A stretch of 24,423 nt of DNA, taken from positions 1 through 24,423 of the forward strand of contig CAAEKP010000037.1 in assembly GCA_900756555.1 (NCBI GenBank), given 5' to 3'. The translations under genes were made by a program, and so were the position numbers. The notes below the pieces were generated by a model that was not told the origin of the DNA, did no database searches, and saw only the letters and a program-made list of their open reading frames with translations. This DNA comes from Peptococcaceae bacterium (GTDB taxonomy: Bacteria; Bacillota; Peptococcia; Peptococcales; Peptococcaceae). Positions 16,005 to 24,170 of this stretch are shown piece after piece. Numbering within the stretch: position 1 is the stretch's first letter; each line of letters begins with the position of its first letter.

Positions 16005-16937
16005 ATGCGTACTGAACATTTAAAATTTTTTGTCACCCTTGCCGAAACTGGCTCCATTATGCAAACTGGCAAAAAACTCTATACCACACACCAGAATGTC
16101 AGCAAGGTGATCCGCCAGTTGGAAGATGATTTGGACACCACGCTATTTCATCGCAATCAAAAAGGGGTTACTCTTTCCGCCACAGGAAAACTATTGTTAC
16201 CTTTAGCCCAGCGCACTATGCGAGATTTTGATGCACTACGCGCTGATATTCAAACATTGAAAACCCGTGATAACATCAACGGGGAATTGCGTCTGCTAAC
16301 TTCAGAAGCATCGAATTTAACTTTGATTGCTTCCATGATTCAAATTTTTACTGAACTTTACCCAGATTTAAAAATTCGGCTCAACAACGAAAATCCGCTT
16401 CGCATCATGAAGGATGTTTCTTTACATCCCAATAAAATTGGTGTTGCCGCCGTATTGAGCAACCCAGAGTTTCACGATTTATATCACCCGTACTTACAAC
16501 AGATACGCTTGACACCGCTTATTCAGGATTCCTACTGCTGTTCCGTTGGTAAATTATCACCGTTAGCAGAATACAAATCTATCTCTCTGCAGGAGTTCGC
16601 TCAGCATCCATTTGCAGCGCTCACATCCAGCAATGAAGAGGATGATGATACTTTAATTCAACTCGTGAAAAAATGCCATGGCACTATAGCCTTTACTTCT
16701 AATAACGCACAAACATACATTAATGCGATACACAACGGCCGTTATGTGGGGATTACTTCCAGTCGGAGTCATCAAAAGAAAATAGAAAGTTACCCGCTGG
16801 ATGAACAGTTAATATCAATTCCATTTCATGAAGATATGCAGTTTAATATTTGCTTAATCCTGAATCGCCGCCCACAATTGGATGAAGCCAGTCAAGCTTT
16901 TGTAGCATTTGTTCAAAATAGTAATGTATATCTGTAA
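16005..16937 (+). CDS. LysR-family transcriptional regulator, module 4 (LTTR4)
   Basis: A LysR-type regulator of 310 residues. ATG 16005 is chosen because AAGGAG lies six bases upstream and the sequence MRTEHLKFFVTLAETGS aligns with LTTR5; the open frame extends to 15903 without RBS support. Winged HTH at about residues 1-60 (TTHQNVSKVIRQLEDDL, then RNQKGVTLSATGK), with an effector domain after residue 90. It belongs to a different LTTR subfamily from LTTR1-3. It diverges from AP4 and probably binds the T-N11-A element at 15879-15891. Downstream is a degraded zinc-ribbon gene start. Confidence 0.92.
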   Translation: MRTEHLKFFVTLAETGSIMQTGKKLYTTHQNVSKVIRQLEDDLDTTLFHRNQKGVTLSATGKLLLPLAQRTMRDFDALRADIQTLKTRDNINGELRLLTSEASNLTLIASMIQIFTELYPDLKIRLNNENPLRIMKDVSLHPNKIGVAAVLSNPEFHDLYHPYLQQIRLTPLIQDSYCCSVGKLSPLAEYKSISLQEFAQHPFAALTSSNEEDDDTLIQLVKKCHGTIAFTSNNAQTYINAIHNGRYVGITSSRSHQKKIESYPLDEQLISIPFHEDMQFNICLILNRRPQLDEASQAFVAFVQNSNVYL

Positions 16938-16976
16938 ACATCGTTTTCTATAGCATCTTTAATCTGTTTTTCTCAT
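16938..16976 (-). pseudogene. Remnant of the zinc-ribbon gene start, duplicated from the left-edge locus
   Basis: Read on the minus strand this is GGAG, ATG (16976), then a sequence that aligns with the start of the gene at 1-147 (CAGATTAAAGAT against CAGATTAGAGAT, and AAAACGATG in both) but stops after five codons (MRKTD) and has lost bases. The upstream side also matches: TATAGCAAAAATGCAG against TATAGTAAAAATGCAG, and TAGGGTATTGCC against the palindrome arm, up to 17037. It directly abuts the LTTR4 stop codon. The homologous tract including the promoter is about 100 bases long. Confidence 0.65.
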
Positions 16977-17074
16977 ACTCTACTTTCTCCTTATGTACCG
17001 TTTCAACTATAGCAAAAATGCAGACTAGGGTATTGCCAAAGATCTAGAAACCGTCAATGTGCTGAAACACATAA

Positions 17075-17107
17075 AATAACCGTCTCTTTTTTATCGAGAC
17101 GGTTATT
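17075..17107. terminator. Hairpin terminator downstream of SLC13-3
   Basis: A perfect 12-base-pair stem, AATAACCGTCTC (17075-17086) against GAGACGGTTATT (17096-17107), with a T-rich loop. The U-tracts are only moderate, but the position between converging genes fits termination of SLC13-3. Confidence 0.7.
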
Positions 17108-17143
17108 AACTTTATAATTTAGTTTTACAGTTTACGTCGCTGA

Positions 17144-18610
17144 CTAGAACAAAATGCTACCTAATGGAACACCTACACAAACCAGTATGATGAATGCGGT
17201 AAGCAGCGCAAGGAAACCGCAGATATAAGAGTCTTTAGTGGTAATCCATTCCGTGTTGCCGAAGATCAATGCTGCGTTGGAGGATGCAGCTGGTGTTGCA
17301 TAAGCAGTCATAGCAGTGAAGTAGATTAACAGCATTACCAGTACTGGGTTTACACCAAAACCTACGCCCATTTTTGTCAGTACTGGAGTGAATACCAACA
17401 ACAGTACCAAGTTGTGAGTTACTTGAGTAGTAATTAAGAATAGTGCGGTGAACGCTACCAGGAACATCATTGGACTCAGGCCAGCGAAGGTTTGCGTCAT
17501 CCAAGCGATAACGGTCTGCAATACGCCTACTTCTTCTGCTTCCAGAGCATTGCACAGCGGCATGGTGGAGCCAATAAGAATAATTAATTCCCAGTTTACA
17601 CCTTTGCTGATTAAGTGAGGTACATTGATGTAGTGAGAGCCATCTTTTATTTTTACAGCAGCTAACAGGAAGATACAAGCAGTACCAACCCCTAAGATAC
17701 TCATTTCATTTAATACAGCTACAGCTGGAAGTGTTTTTGGCAGAATACTTGGAATCATCAAACCAATAATGAACAATGCTAAGATACCAGCACCAATTTT
17801 TGTTTCTTTGCTCATTTTCTGCTCACGCAAATAGGCAAATTTTACGCCGGCTTCTTTTACTCGAGTCAAGTCAGGGCGCAATACCAGCTTACAAGCCAGT
17901 ACAAAGCCTACACACAGCAGTACAGAAATCACAAAGTTAAAGAGAGTCCAAGTAACAAAGTTGATGTCTAACGCACCAATCGCTTTTTCTGTTAAGCCAA
18001 TCTGAATAACGGCAAATGCTTTAAATGGGAACAGTGCTCCGGTGGTACCGCAGATAATAACGATAGCGGCAACAACCATGCCAGTGTATTTGGAACGGCG
18101 AGGTTCGCCAATCTGTTCACATACTTTGTAGAAAATCATCCACATAATAATGATGGTAGCATAAGTACTAACAAATGCGGACATTACCCATGTTGCAGCA
18201 AAAACTAAGAATGTAAATACCCATGGGCGGCCTTCGCCGATTTTCCGGCTGATAAACCAGTTGGCGATATATTGGTTTAAGCCGCATTCTTCTAAGTAAG
18301 CCGCTAATACATAAACGACGATAATCATCAATGGAATATCTGCTCCAAAAGCCATAGCAAAGGCTTCTTTGATGGTACAAAACTGAGTCATCCCAATTGC
18401 TACGATACCCATTAAGCTAGGCCATAGTAAACTAACTGTGCACCAGCCGTATAATACCGCTACGAAAATGCCTAAAACCTGCATCCCCAACGGGGTAACC
18501 TGTCCAAATGTTGGCAACTGTGCGATACCAAACATCAGCGCAAACATGATTGCAATATTCAAATAATAAAACATATTTTTAGATTTATTGGTGCCGTCTG
18601 TCTTTGTCAT
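17144..18610 (-). CDS. DASS/SLC13-family anion transporter, module 5 (SLC13-3)
   Basis: A 488-residue membrane transporter of the DASS/SLC13 type. Its two halves carry YIANWFISRKIGEGRPW and VSTYATIIIMW, and TQVTHNLVLL and TPAASSNAA, all shared with SLC13-2. Conservation to SLC13-2 is very high, and parts of the 3' end are identical at DNA level, although the associated regulators belong to different subfamilies. Start ATG 18610 is preceded by a GGAAAGAG-like RBS. It is downstream of AP5 by 278 bases, across a perfect hairpin terminator. Expected role: uptake of the anion processed by AP5. Substrate unknown. Confidence 0.87.
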   Translation of the reverse strand: MTKTDGTNKSKNMFYYLNIAIMFALMFGIAQLPTFGQVTPLGMQVLGIFVAVLYGWCTVSLLWPSLMGIVAIGMTQFCTIKEAFAMAFGADIPLMIIVVYVLAAYLEECGLNQYIANWFISRKIGEGRPWVFTFLVFAATWVMSAFVSTYATIIIMWMIFYKVCEQIGEPRRSKYTGMVVAAIVIICGTTGALFPFKAFAVIQIGLTEKAIGALDINFVTWTLFNFVISVLLCVGFVLACKLVLRPDLTRVKEAGVKFAYLREQKMSKETKIGAGILALFIIGLMIPSILPKTLPAVAVLNEMSILGVGTACIFLLAAVKIKDGSHYINVPHLISKGVNWELIILIGSTMPLCNALEAEEVGVLQTVIAWMTQTFAGLSPMMFLVAFTALFLITTQVTHNLVLLLVFTPVLTKMGVGFGVNPVLVMLLIYFTAMTAYATPAASSNAALIFGNTEWITTKDSYICGFLALLTAFIILVCVGVPLGSILF

Positions 18611-18781
18611 ATTAACTCATCTCTTTCCTATTGTTTTTATATCATTAATACTATCTATTTTACCTATTTTTCTGATACTTTTCCTATTTATAATTCCAAC
18701 CAGCACATATATTCTCTTCTTGTTCTTCCGCTATCACTAAATTAATGCATTTAACTTGTTATAAACTTATATTTTAGGCAG

Positions 18782-18845
18782 AAAAAATTCGTAGCACGAT
18801 TTTATGCAATTGTGCACCATCTATTCATCATGCTACGAATTTTTC
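18782..18845 (-). terminator. Hairpin terminator or attenuator between AP5 and SLC13-3
   Basis: A perfect 14-base-pair stem (18783-18796 against 18831-18844), with core TTCGTAGCA/TGCTACGAA and U-tracts on both strands. The loop contains a TGCA-ATTG-TGCA palindrome. It is positionally equivalent to the hairpins of modules 1 and 2. The remaining 170 bases to the SLC13-3 start are AT-rich with no clear promoter. Confidence 0.75.
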
Positions 18846-18888
18846 TATCAACGCCCACTTTCTATATTTGTTCTACCTTCATACTGTG

Positions 18889-20910
18889 TTAATCAACGTA
18901 ATCAGCATCTTCTAAAATCTGATAAATAACTGCACCTTCACACTGTTTTGGCATTCTAACATCCAGCATATGAGCAATGGTTGGTGTCATATCTGCCTGG
19001 CGAATGATACGCTGACAGTCGTAACCTTTTTTCAGACCTTTACCAGCTGCGATAAAGATTGGTGTTACAGAAGTATCTTTATAACCTTCTACCATTGGCA
19101 GAGCATCGCCGTGCAGACGGTTTACACCTTCTTCTAACCAGTACAGTACATCACCGCATTCCGGACCGCCAGTGCCCAGTACCATAGCGTCTTTATTACG
19201 CATAGCAACTGCGATTACACGTTTGCCGTTCAGTCTGTAGTTATACAAACCGTCAATGATTTCCCGTTCTAATTCATATTTATCTGCTGGATCTACAATC
19301 CCAGTTGGATATTTACCTTTCAGGTTGACATAAATCTGTCCACCACGGGTAGCAACGGCTCTGGTTTTTTCCCAATCAATTTCTTTCAGATCATTGCCAT
19401 TTTCATCTTTTTTCAGGATGGTGAAGCCTAATTCCTGCATAACTTTTACGTTACAACCAAATGCGTCACCGATTAATGGTTTTTCTTCTTCTTCTGGTGT
19501 CAGCAAACCATGATCAGAGAAAATCATTACAGTCCAGTCTTCATCTAAGTAATGCAAGAATTCGCCTAAATAGCGGTCTGTCTGTTCATATACCTGTTCA
19601 ATTGCATCCTGATATCCTTCTTCTTCCATTTTATTCATCACTGGACGATTTTTACCGTAATACCAGAACATGTGACCCATCGCATCTACATTATGAATAT
19701 GACTGAATACTACCTGATAACCGTTTTCATCAATTAAGTAATTTAAAGCTTTCGCCTGCCACTGACACAGTGCGTCCCAAGTTGGAAGCATAACACGATT
19801 TACGATTTCCAAGTTTTTCCCGCCAAAAGTTGGATTTGGTGGAATATAGCCTACATTATCAACAACCTGTTTGTACAAAGATTTTGGATGGAACAATGTA
19901 TCATGAGCAATATCAAACGCTTTACTCATCCATAAGCGTACCATAGAACCATCTTCTTCAATATCCATTACCATCATATTGCGGTTAGCCATTGCTTTAT
20001 TTTCTTTATAAATCATTTCATCAACTACGCCAACAACATATTCATCTTTCTTCAATACAACAATTGGATCCACATCTTTTTTGCTGTGGTAATATGCAAC
20101 TCTGTCATATTTACCTTCTTCGTTTTTCAGAATCAGGCAAGGTCTTCTAACCAGACCACTGGAAGTTACTACATAGAATTCTTTTGCATCTGCTGGAGCG
20201 TCTGCCCAGCCAGTTGCATCTTTGATTGGAGAGTTACATAAGTCAATAGCAACGTCTTCAATCCCATCTTCCCCATCAGACTGTTTCAGAATAATATTGC
20301 GCATACTCATTGCATCGCCACCTAAAACAGAATTCGCATCAAATGTATCTTCTGTTTCTGGTATATCCTCAATAACACAACCAGCACCTGTATTTGTTGT
20401 AGCTGCAGGCTTAAACTGTACTTCTTTCAAAGTAGCTTTTGCCAGAACCATTTTTTCCCCTTCAACTTTAGCAACACCTGAATTTGGTGCAGCTGGCTGT
20501 GTGCCATCAACTACATGCAGATTTGGGTTATCGCTGGTTGGAGGCCAACTGGAACCTGGCCAGTGCCATACTAATGTTTTCATGCCAGCTTCGGCGGTTA
20601 CATTCCATAGTGCTTCTGCATGACACAGACGAGAATCCAAGTTATAACCTGCAGTATCCAGGTGAACAGGATCCTGTCTCCAGAAGCAAGTGATACCGTG
20701 CGTTACAGGCAGCGCACCGGTTGCTAACGTTGTCCACAGTGGTGGCGTGATGGTTGGTGGTGTACAAATCAACTGTAAGTTTTCTCTCTGCGCACCAGCA
20801 TCTACAAATTTTTTGATGTTAGGCAGTTTCCCTTCTTTTAAAAATTTTGATGTCAGTTTTGGGTCTAAACCATCAACACCCAGTAATAATACTTTGTCTG
20901 TTAAAGCCAT
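18889..20910 (-). CDS. Alkaline-phosphatase-superfamily hydrolase, module 5 (AP5)
   Basis: A 673-residue AlkP-superfamily hydrolase. Catalytic blocks are intact: LLGVDGLDP, TPPTITPPLW, HNVDAMGH, FSDHG and RLHGD. No signal peptide. ATG 20910 is chosen over the in-frame ATG at 20919 because AAGGAG ends directly against 20919 but is nine bases before 20910; this gives MALTDKV and the same 673-residue length as AP2-AP4. The N terminus lacks the KKYTDK/KQYTDK form of the other four. Closest relative is AP4 (ending ILEDADYVD, RGGQIY, IDGLYNYRLNGKRVIAVA). Transcribed divergently from LTTR5 and upstream of SLC13-3. Confidence 0.9.
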   Translation of the reverse strand: MALTDKVLLLGVDGLDPKLTSKFLKEGKLPNIKKFVDAGAQRENLQLICTPPTITPPLWTTLATGALPVTHGITCFWRQDPVHLDTAGYNLDSRLCHAEALWNVTAEAGMKTLVWHWPGSSWPPTSDNPNLHVVDGTQPAAPNSGVAKVEGEKMVLAKATLKEVQFKPAATTNTGAGCVIEDIPETEDTFDANSVLGGDAMSMRNIILKQSDGEDGIEDVAIDLCNSPIKDATGWADAPADAKEFYVVTSSGLVRRPCLILKNEEGKYDRVAYYHSKKDVDPIVVLKKDEYVVGVVDEMIYKENKAMANRNMMVMDIEEDGSMVRLWMSKAFDIAHDTLFHPKSLYKQVVDNVGYIPPNPTFGGKNLEIVNRVMLPTWDALCQWQAKALNYLIDENGYQVVFSHIHNVDAMGHMFWYYGKNRPVMNKMEEEGYQDAIEQVYEQTDRYLGEFLHYLDEDWTVMIFSDHGLLTPEEEEKPLIGDAFGCNVKVMQELGFTILKKDENGNDLKEIDWEKTRAVATRGGQIYVNLKGKYPTGIVDPADKYELEREIIDGLYNYRLNGKRVIAVAMRNKDAMVLGTGGPECGDVLYWLEEGVNRLHGDALPMVEGYKDTSVTPIFIAAGKGLKKGYDCQRIIRQADMTPTIAHMLDVRMPKQCEGAVIYQILEDADYVD
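20096..20187. repeat. 92-base exact direct repeat inside AP5 (partner in AP4)
   Basis: Identical to 14950-15041 in AP4 and in the same orientation. Crossing-over between the two copies would remove LTTR4, SLC13-3 and parts of both hydrolases, leaving a hybrid hydrolase. Confidence 0.85.
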
Positions 20911-21099
20911 GATAAGCATCTCCTTTTTATAAACATTGCCTTATAAATACTATTGCTTTCTTTCATGGTTTTATTATATAATTTAGCTTATAGGTTGCAT
21001 AGGTTCAGTTTATTACAAATAATCATGCTTTCCTGCAACGATTCATTACATAAAATACTATCATAAAACGGAAATGATTATTAGGGAGGAAACTTAAAA
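20911..21099. promoter_or_regulatory. Divergent AP5/LTTR5 control region, promoter class 2
   Basis: On the minus strand TATGCA (21001-20996), 17 bases, TATAAT (20978-20973), the same boxes and spacing as module 4. Upstream, 21035-21055 aligns with the module 4 operator (GCAAC-GATTC-ATTAC followed by ATAAAA) at an identical 62-base offset from the -10 box, although the palindrome is imperfect here. This region is the shortest of the five. Confidence 0.65.
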
Positions 21100-22029
21100 T
21101 TGCGCACAGAACATCTCAAATACTTTTTAAGTCTGGTAAAAACAGGTTCTATTACCCAAACATCAAAAGAACTATATACTACACACCAAAATGTTAGTAA
21201 ACTAATTCGGCAATTAGAAGATGATCTCGGAACTACTTTATTTATTCGTAACGCCAAAGGCGTTGAACTTACTGCTACAGGGAAATTATTAGTTCCTTTA
21301 GCGCAAAAAACTTTTAATGGCTTCGCACAATTACGGTCTAACATTATTGCTCTTGAGAAGCGTTCTAACATATCCGGCAATTTGAAAATCTTTAGTTCTG
21401 ATTTAGTAAGCTTTACTCTGCTTCCTTCTTTAATACAAATTTTTGCCGATTTATATCCGGCACTACACATTCAACTTGAAAATGCTGACTCTGCTACAAT
21501 ATTAAAACAAGTATCTTTGCATCCTCAGACAATTGGAGTGGTGGCCATCTTAAGTAATCCTAACTTCTATGATTTTTATTCACCATATCTACAACTTGTT
21601 GACTTAACTTCATTAATAGAAGACAGTTATTATTGTGCCGTACTCGATTCATCGCCTCTTGCAGAATTAAAATCTATCAGCCTTAATCAATTTGCACAAT
21701 ATCCGTTTGCTACTACAACATTGGATAAACAAAATGAAAATATATTAGTTAAACTAATTACTAACTATGGTGGTAAAGTTTCTTTCAGCTCTAATAATCT
21801 GTCAGCTTATACAGAAGCTCTTTTTAGTGGTCGTTATTGTGGTATTAGTAGTAATTTAGCTCATCAAAAAAATATAGAAATGAATGCTAGATTTAACCAA
21901 ATTAAACTTATTCCATTTCAGGAGGATATGCAGTTTTCAATTTCCTTAGCAGTGCACCAACATGCGCAACTAGATGATGCAAGCAAAGCTTTTGTTGAAT
22001 TTATGAAAAGCAGTGATGTTTATTTATAA
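21100..22029 (+). CDS. LysR-family transcriptional regulator, module 5 (LTTR5), TTG start
   Basis: A 309-residue LysR-type regulator of the LTTR4 subfamily: MRTEHLKYFLSLVKTGS, then TTHQNVSKLIRQLEDDL and RNAKGVELTATGK in the HTH/wing, followed by an effector domain and a similar C terminus (EEDMQF-like, then ASKAFVEFMKSSDVYL). The start is TTG at 21100, with a strong GGGAGGA RBS nine bases upstream. The encoded N terminus lines up residue for residue with LTTR4, which starts with ATG. The TTG may lower translation. It is the most AT-rich regulator by eye. It diverges from AP5 and probably activates it. Confidence 0.92.
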   Translation: MRTEHLKYFLSLVKTGSITQTSKELYTTHQNVSKLIRQLEDDLGTTLFIRNAKGVELTATGKLLVPLAQKTFNGFAQLRSNIIALEKRSNISGNLKIFSSDLVSFTLLPSLIQIFADLYPALHIQLENADSATILKQVSLHPQTIGVVAILSNPNFYDFYSPYLQLVDLTSLIEDSYYCAVLDSSPLAELKSISLNQFAQYPFATTTLDKQNENILVKLITNYGGKVSFSSNNLSAYTEALFSGRYCGISSNLAHQKNIEMNARFNQIKLIPFQEDMQFSISLAVHQHAQLDDASKAFVEFMKSSDVYL

Positions 22030-22114
22030 ACTTGCTTTAAGGTTTTGATTCAAAAACAGTCAATATAAATTAAGGCATCCCTGATTCTTCATGATAAAAC
22101 AATAGTTTCACCAT

Positions 22115-22159
22115 AAAAGAGGTCTGTTTTCAACCAAACGTTGGAAACAGACCTCTTTT
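22115..22159. terminator. Terminator downstream of LTTR5
   Basis: A 20-base-pair hairpin with one G-U type pair (22115-22134 against 22140-22159) and a CAAAC loop, with AAAA and TTTT at the base on both sides. It closes the five-module array. The 50 bases before it hold nothing recognisable. Confidence 0.8.
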
Positions 22160-22251
22160 GAATTACAGCACTTCACAAAAAATTAGAGATTTCACTCCAA
22201 TAACTATCGCCAATATTAAAGTTTTTGGATTCTTGCTTAACCAATTCCAAT

Positions 22252-22285
22252 AAAAAACGATGGCAAGAATAAATCTCACCATCGT
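22252..22285 (-). terminator. Terminator downstream of the NSS symporter
   Basis: On the minus strand ACGATGG (22285-22279) pairs with CCATCGT (22263-22257), extended inward by weaker pairs, then TTTTTT. It lies 10 bases after the symporter stop codon. Confidence 0.75.
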
Positions 22286-22294
22286 GTGGAATCT

Positions 22295-23758
22295 TTATTT
22301 CATTTTTGGCTTTTTAAAAATAATACTGCCGACAAAAGCCAGGAACAGTGCAGCAATAACCATCCAGGTTGCCAGCATCATTGGCCCCTGTGGGCTGAAC
22401 AAGTCGTAATAGCCTTTCAGGTAAATGATTACGATAATCCAAGGCAGAATGTAGGTCATGTAAAAACGCATTTTGCGCGGGAATGAAACACCTTCCCCTG
22501 CGTTGGCTTCTGCAATAAAGTTATCCCAGCCCCAACCGTTGCGTTTGGTGCAGAACATCAGATAAATTACCGCACCCAATGGCATAATGTTGGAGGATAC
22601 CAGGAAGTCTTCTAAATCCATAATATTAGTGTTTGGCCCCAGTGGCTGGAAGCCAACTAACACATTAAAGCCCAGAATGCATGGCAGGCACAGTACGGAT
22701 AATGCGATAATATTGATGATTACCGCTTTTTTACGGCTCCAGCCCATCAAATCCATGGCAAAGGATAAAATATTTTCAAATACGCCAATTACGGTTGTCA
22801 GCGCTGCAAAGGACAGGAACAGGAAGAATAATGCCCCCCAGAACTGACCGCCCAGCATCTGTGAAAACACATTCGGCAGTGTCAAAAATACCAGCCCAGG
22901 ACCAGCCCCCGGCTCGATACCAAAGGAAAAACAAGCCGGAATAATAATCAGCCCTGCCATCAGAGCCACAAAGGTATCCAGCAGTACAATGTAGATGGCT
23001 TCGCCAGCCAGAGAGCGGCGCTTATCCAGATAGCTGCCGAAGATAGCCATACCGCCCATCCCTACGCTCAAGGTAAAGAAAGCCTGGCTCATAGCGCCAA
23101 AAATAACATTGCCGATGCCGGCTTCCATCATTCTGTTAAAATCGGGAATCAGGTAAAATTCTACGCCTTCCATAGCACCGTCTAAGGTGACAGAGCGGAA
23201 CGCCAGCACTACCATCAGTGATAATAAACAAATCATCATAACTTTTGTAACTTTTTCAACCCCCGACTGCAACCCAATGTTACAGATACCGAAGGATAAA
23301 ACAATTACTAAAAATGTCCAGAAAAATAAGGTCATTGGCTGTGCCAACATTCCTTCAAACCCCATGGTAATCTGCTCTGCGCTGGCTTGTACAAACTCAC
23401 CGCTAATCATGCGATAGCAGTAGTACATCATCCAACCGCCTACCATGGCGTAAAACATTACCAGCAGATAGTTCCCTGCCATACCAATCCAGCCCATACG
23501 GTGCCACACGGTGCCTTGCGGCTCTAACACCTTATAGGACGACGCAATACTCTTGCGGCTGGCTCGGCCTACGCCAAACTCACAGACCATAATGGGCAGC
23601 CCCAAAATCAACAGGAATAACAGGTACACAAGAATAAAAGCAGCTCCGCCAAATTTTCCGGCCATGTAAGGAAACTTCCAAACATTGCCCAGGCCCACGG
23701 CACATCCTGCGGAAACCAGGATAAAACCTAACCGCGAACCAAATTGTTCTCGATTCAT
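22295..23758 (-). CDS. Sodium:neurotransmitter-symporter (NSS) family transporter
   Basis: A 487-residue, roughly 12-segment membrane protein of the NSS/SLC6 family, which imports amino acids or related solutes with Na+. Helix 1 carries the family hallmark AVGLGNVWKFPYMAGKFGG at about residues 20-38, the unwound substrate/Na+ site, and a second typical element is SVGMGGMAIFGSYL. ATG 23758 is chosen because GGAGG lies eight bases upstream; the open frame begins at a TTG (23773) that overlaps the RBS. It stands alone, with its own promoter (23863-23891) and terminator, and nothing ties it to the hydrolase array. Substrate specificity cannot be stated from sequence. Confidence 0.92.
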   Translation of the reverse strand: MNREQFGSRLGFILVSAGCAVGLGNVWKFPYMAGKFGGAAFILVYLLFLLILGLPIMVCEFGVGRASRKSIASSYKVLEPQGTVWHRMGWIGMAGNYLLVMFYAMVGGWMMYYCYRMISGEFVQASAEQITMGFEGMLAQPMTLFFWTFLVIVLSFGICNIGLQSGVEKVTKVMMICLLSLMVVLAFRSVTLDGAMEGVEFYLIPDFNRMMEAGIGNVIFGAMSQAFFTLSVGMGGMAIFGSYLDKRRSLAGEAIYIVLLDTFVALMAGLIIIPACFSFGIEPGAGPGLVFLTLPNVFSQMLGGQFWGALFFLFLSFAALTTVIGVFENILSFAMDLMGWSRKKAVIINIIALSVLCLPCILGFNVLVGFQPLGPNTNIMDLEDFLVSSNIMPLGAVIYLMFCTKRNGWGWDNFIAEANAGEGVSFPRKMRFYMTYILPWIIVIIYLKGYYDLFSPQGPMMLATWMVIAALFLAFVGSIIFKKPKMK

Positions 23759-23862
23759 ACAACCATCCTCCAAAATCTTATAAAGCCTTTGTATTCAGTA
23801 TACCGAAAAAATAACACAAACACTCTTATACTGAACCTCCGTGCTACAAACCTACTTTGATA

Positions 23863-23891
23863 AGTATAACATTTTTATTGGAGTAAGGCAA
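23863..23891 (-). promoter_or_regulatory. Likely promoter of the NSS symporter
   Basis: On the minus strand TTGCCT (23891-23886), 17 bases, TATACT (23868-23863), about 105 bases upstream of the start codon. The long leader shows no recognised riboswitch. Confidence 0.5.
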
Positions 23892-23927
23892 AACATTCTT
23901 TGTAAACTACAAACAAAAGAACATAGA

Positions 23928-23992
23928 AAAGAGACTGTTATATCTTGCCCCCACCGTAAGTTGGAACCTTGGGCAAACATAACAGTCTCTTT
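23928..23992 (-). terminator. Terminator downstream of the P1B ATPase
   Basis: A 14-base-pair stem, AAAGAGACTGTTAT (23928-23941) with ATAACAGTCTCTTT (23979-23992), plus an inner TTGCCC (23945-23950) / GGGCAA (23971-23976) pairing. On the minus strand it is followed by TTTCTATG and lies about 180 bases after the ATPase stop. Confidence 0.6.
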
Positions 23993-24016
23993 GGCAAATA
24001 TATCTTAATTATTTAC

Positions 24017-24107
24017 AATCCTGAGGACGCAGGATTTTTTATCGTAGAGGAGCCTATCAGGCTCCCACAAATTAATCGGAAACTGGCGGCTGATAGCCGC
24101 CCCTACA
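24017..24107. repeat. REP-like palindromic intergenic element
   Basis: Three short perfect hairpins in a row: AATCCTG/CAGGATT (24017-24036, followed by T6), GGAGCCT-ATC-AGGCTCC (24049-24065) and GGCGGCT-GAT-AGCCGCC (24085-24101). The last two lie between GTAG (24044-24047) and CTAC (24104-24107). This GC-rich arrangement in an AT-rich spacer looks like a dispersed REP/MITE-type repeat. Only one copy is in the window, so dispersal is inferred. Bases 24108-24170 hold nothing recognisable. Confidence 0.5.
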
Positions 24108-24170
24108 GCGGTATGCAAACAAGCCGTTTTCAAAACAACGCAGCTATACGCAAAATTAACAAGTCCGACC

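Noticed and set aside
17235..17678. 147-codon minus-strand frame inside SLC13-3
   Set aside because: It overlaps the transporter in another frame, with no RBS and composition unlike a real protein.
2034..20910. The repeated gene array as a defence, toxin-immunity or phase-variable system
   Set aside because: No recombinase, inverted repeats, toxin or nuclease domains are present. The genes look like metabolic uptake and hydrolysis functions.
22173..22300. Open minus-strand frame of about 40 codons after the NSS stop, reading DGEIYSCHRFL and ending ISNFL
   Set aside because: It looks faintly like the tail of a SPASM-domain protein, but it has no start or RBS and contains the symporter terminator. 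Chance or a tiny remnant cannot be told apart without a database search.
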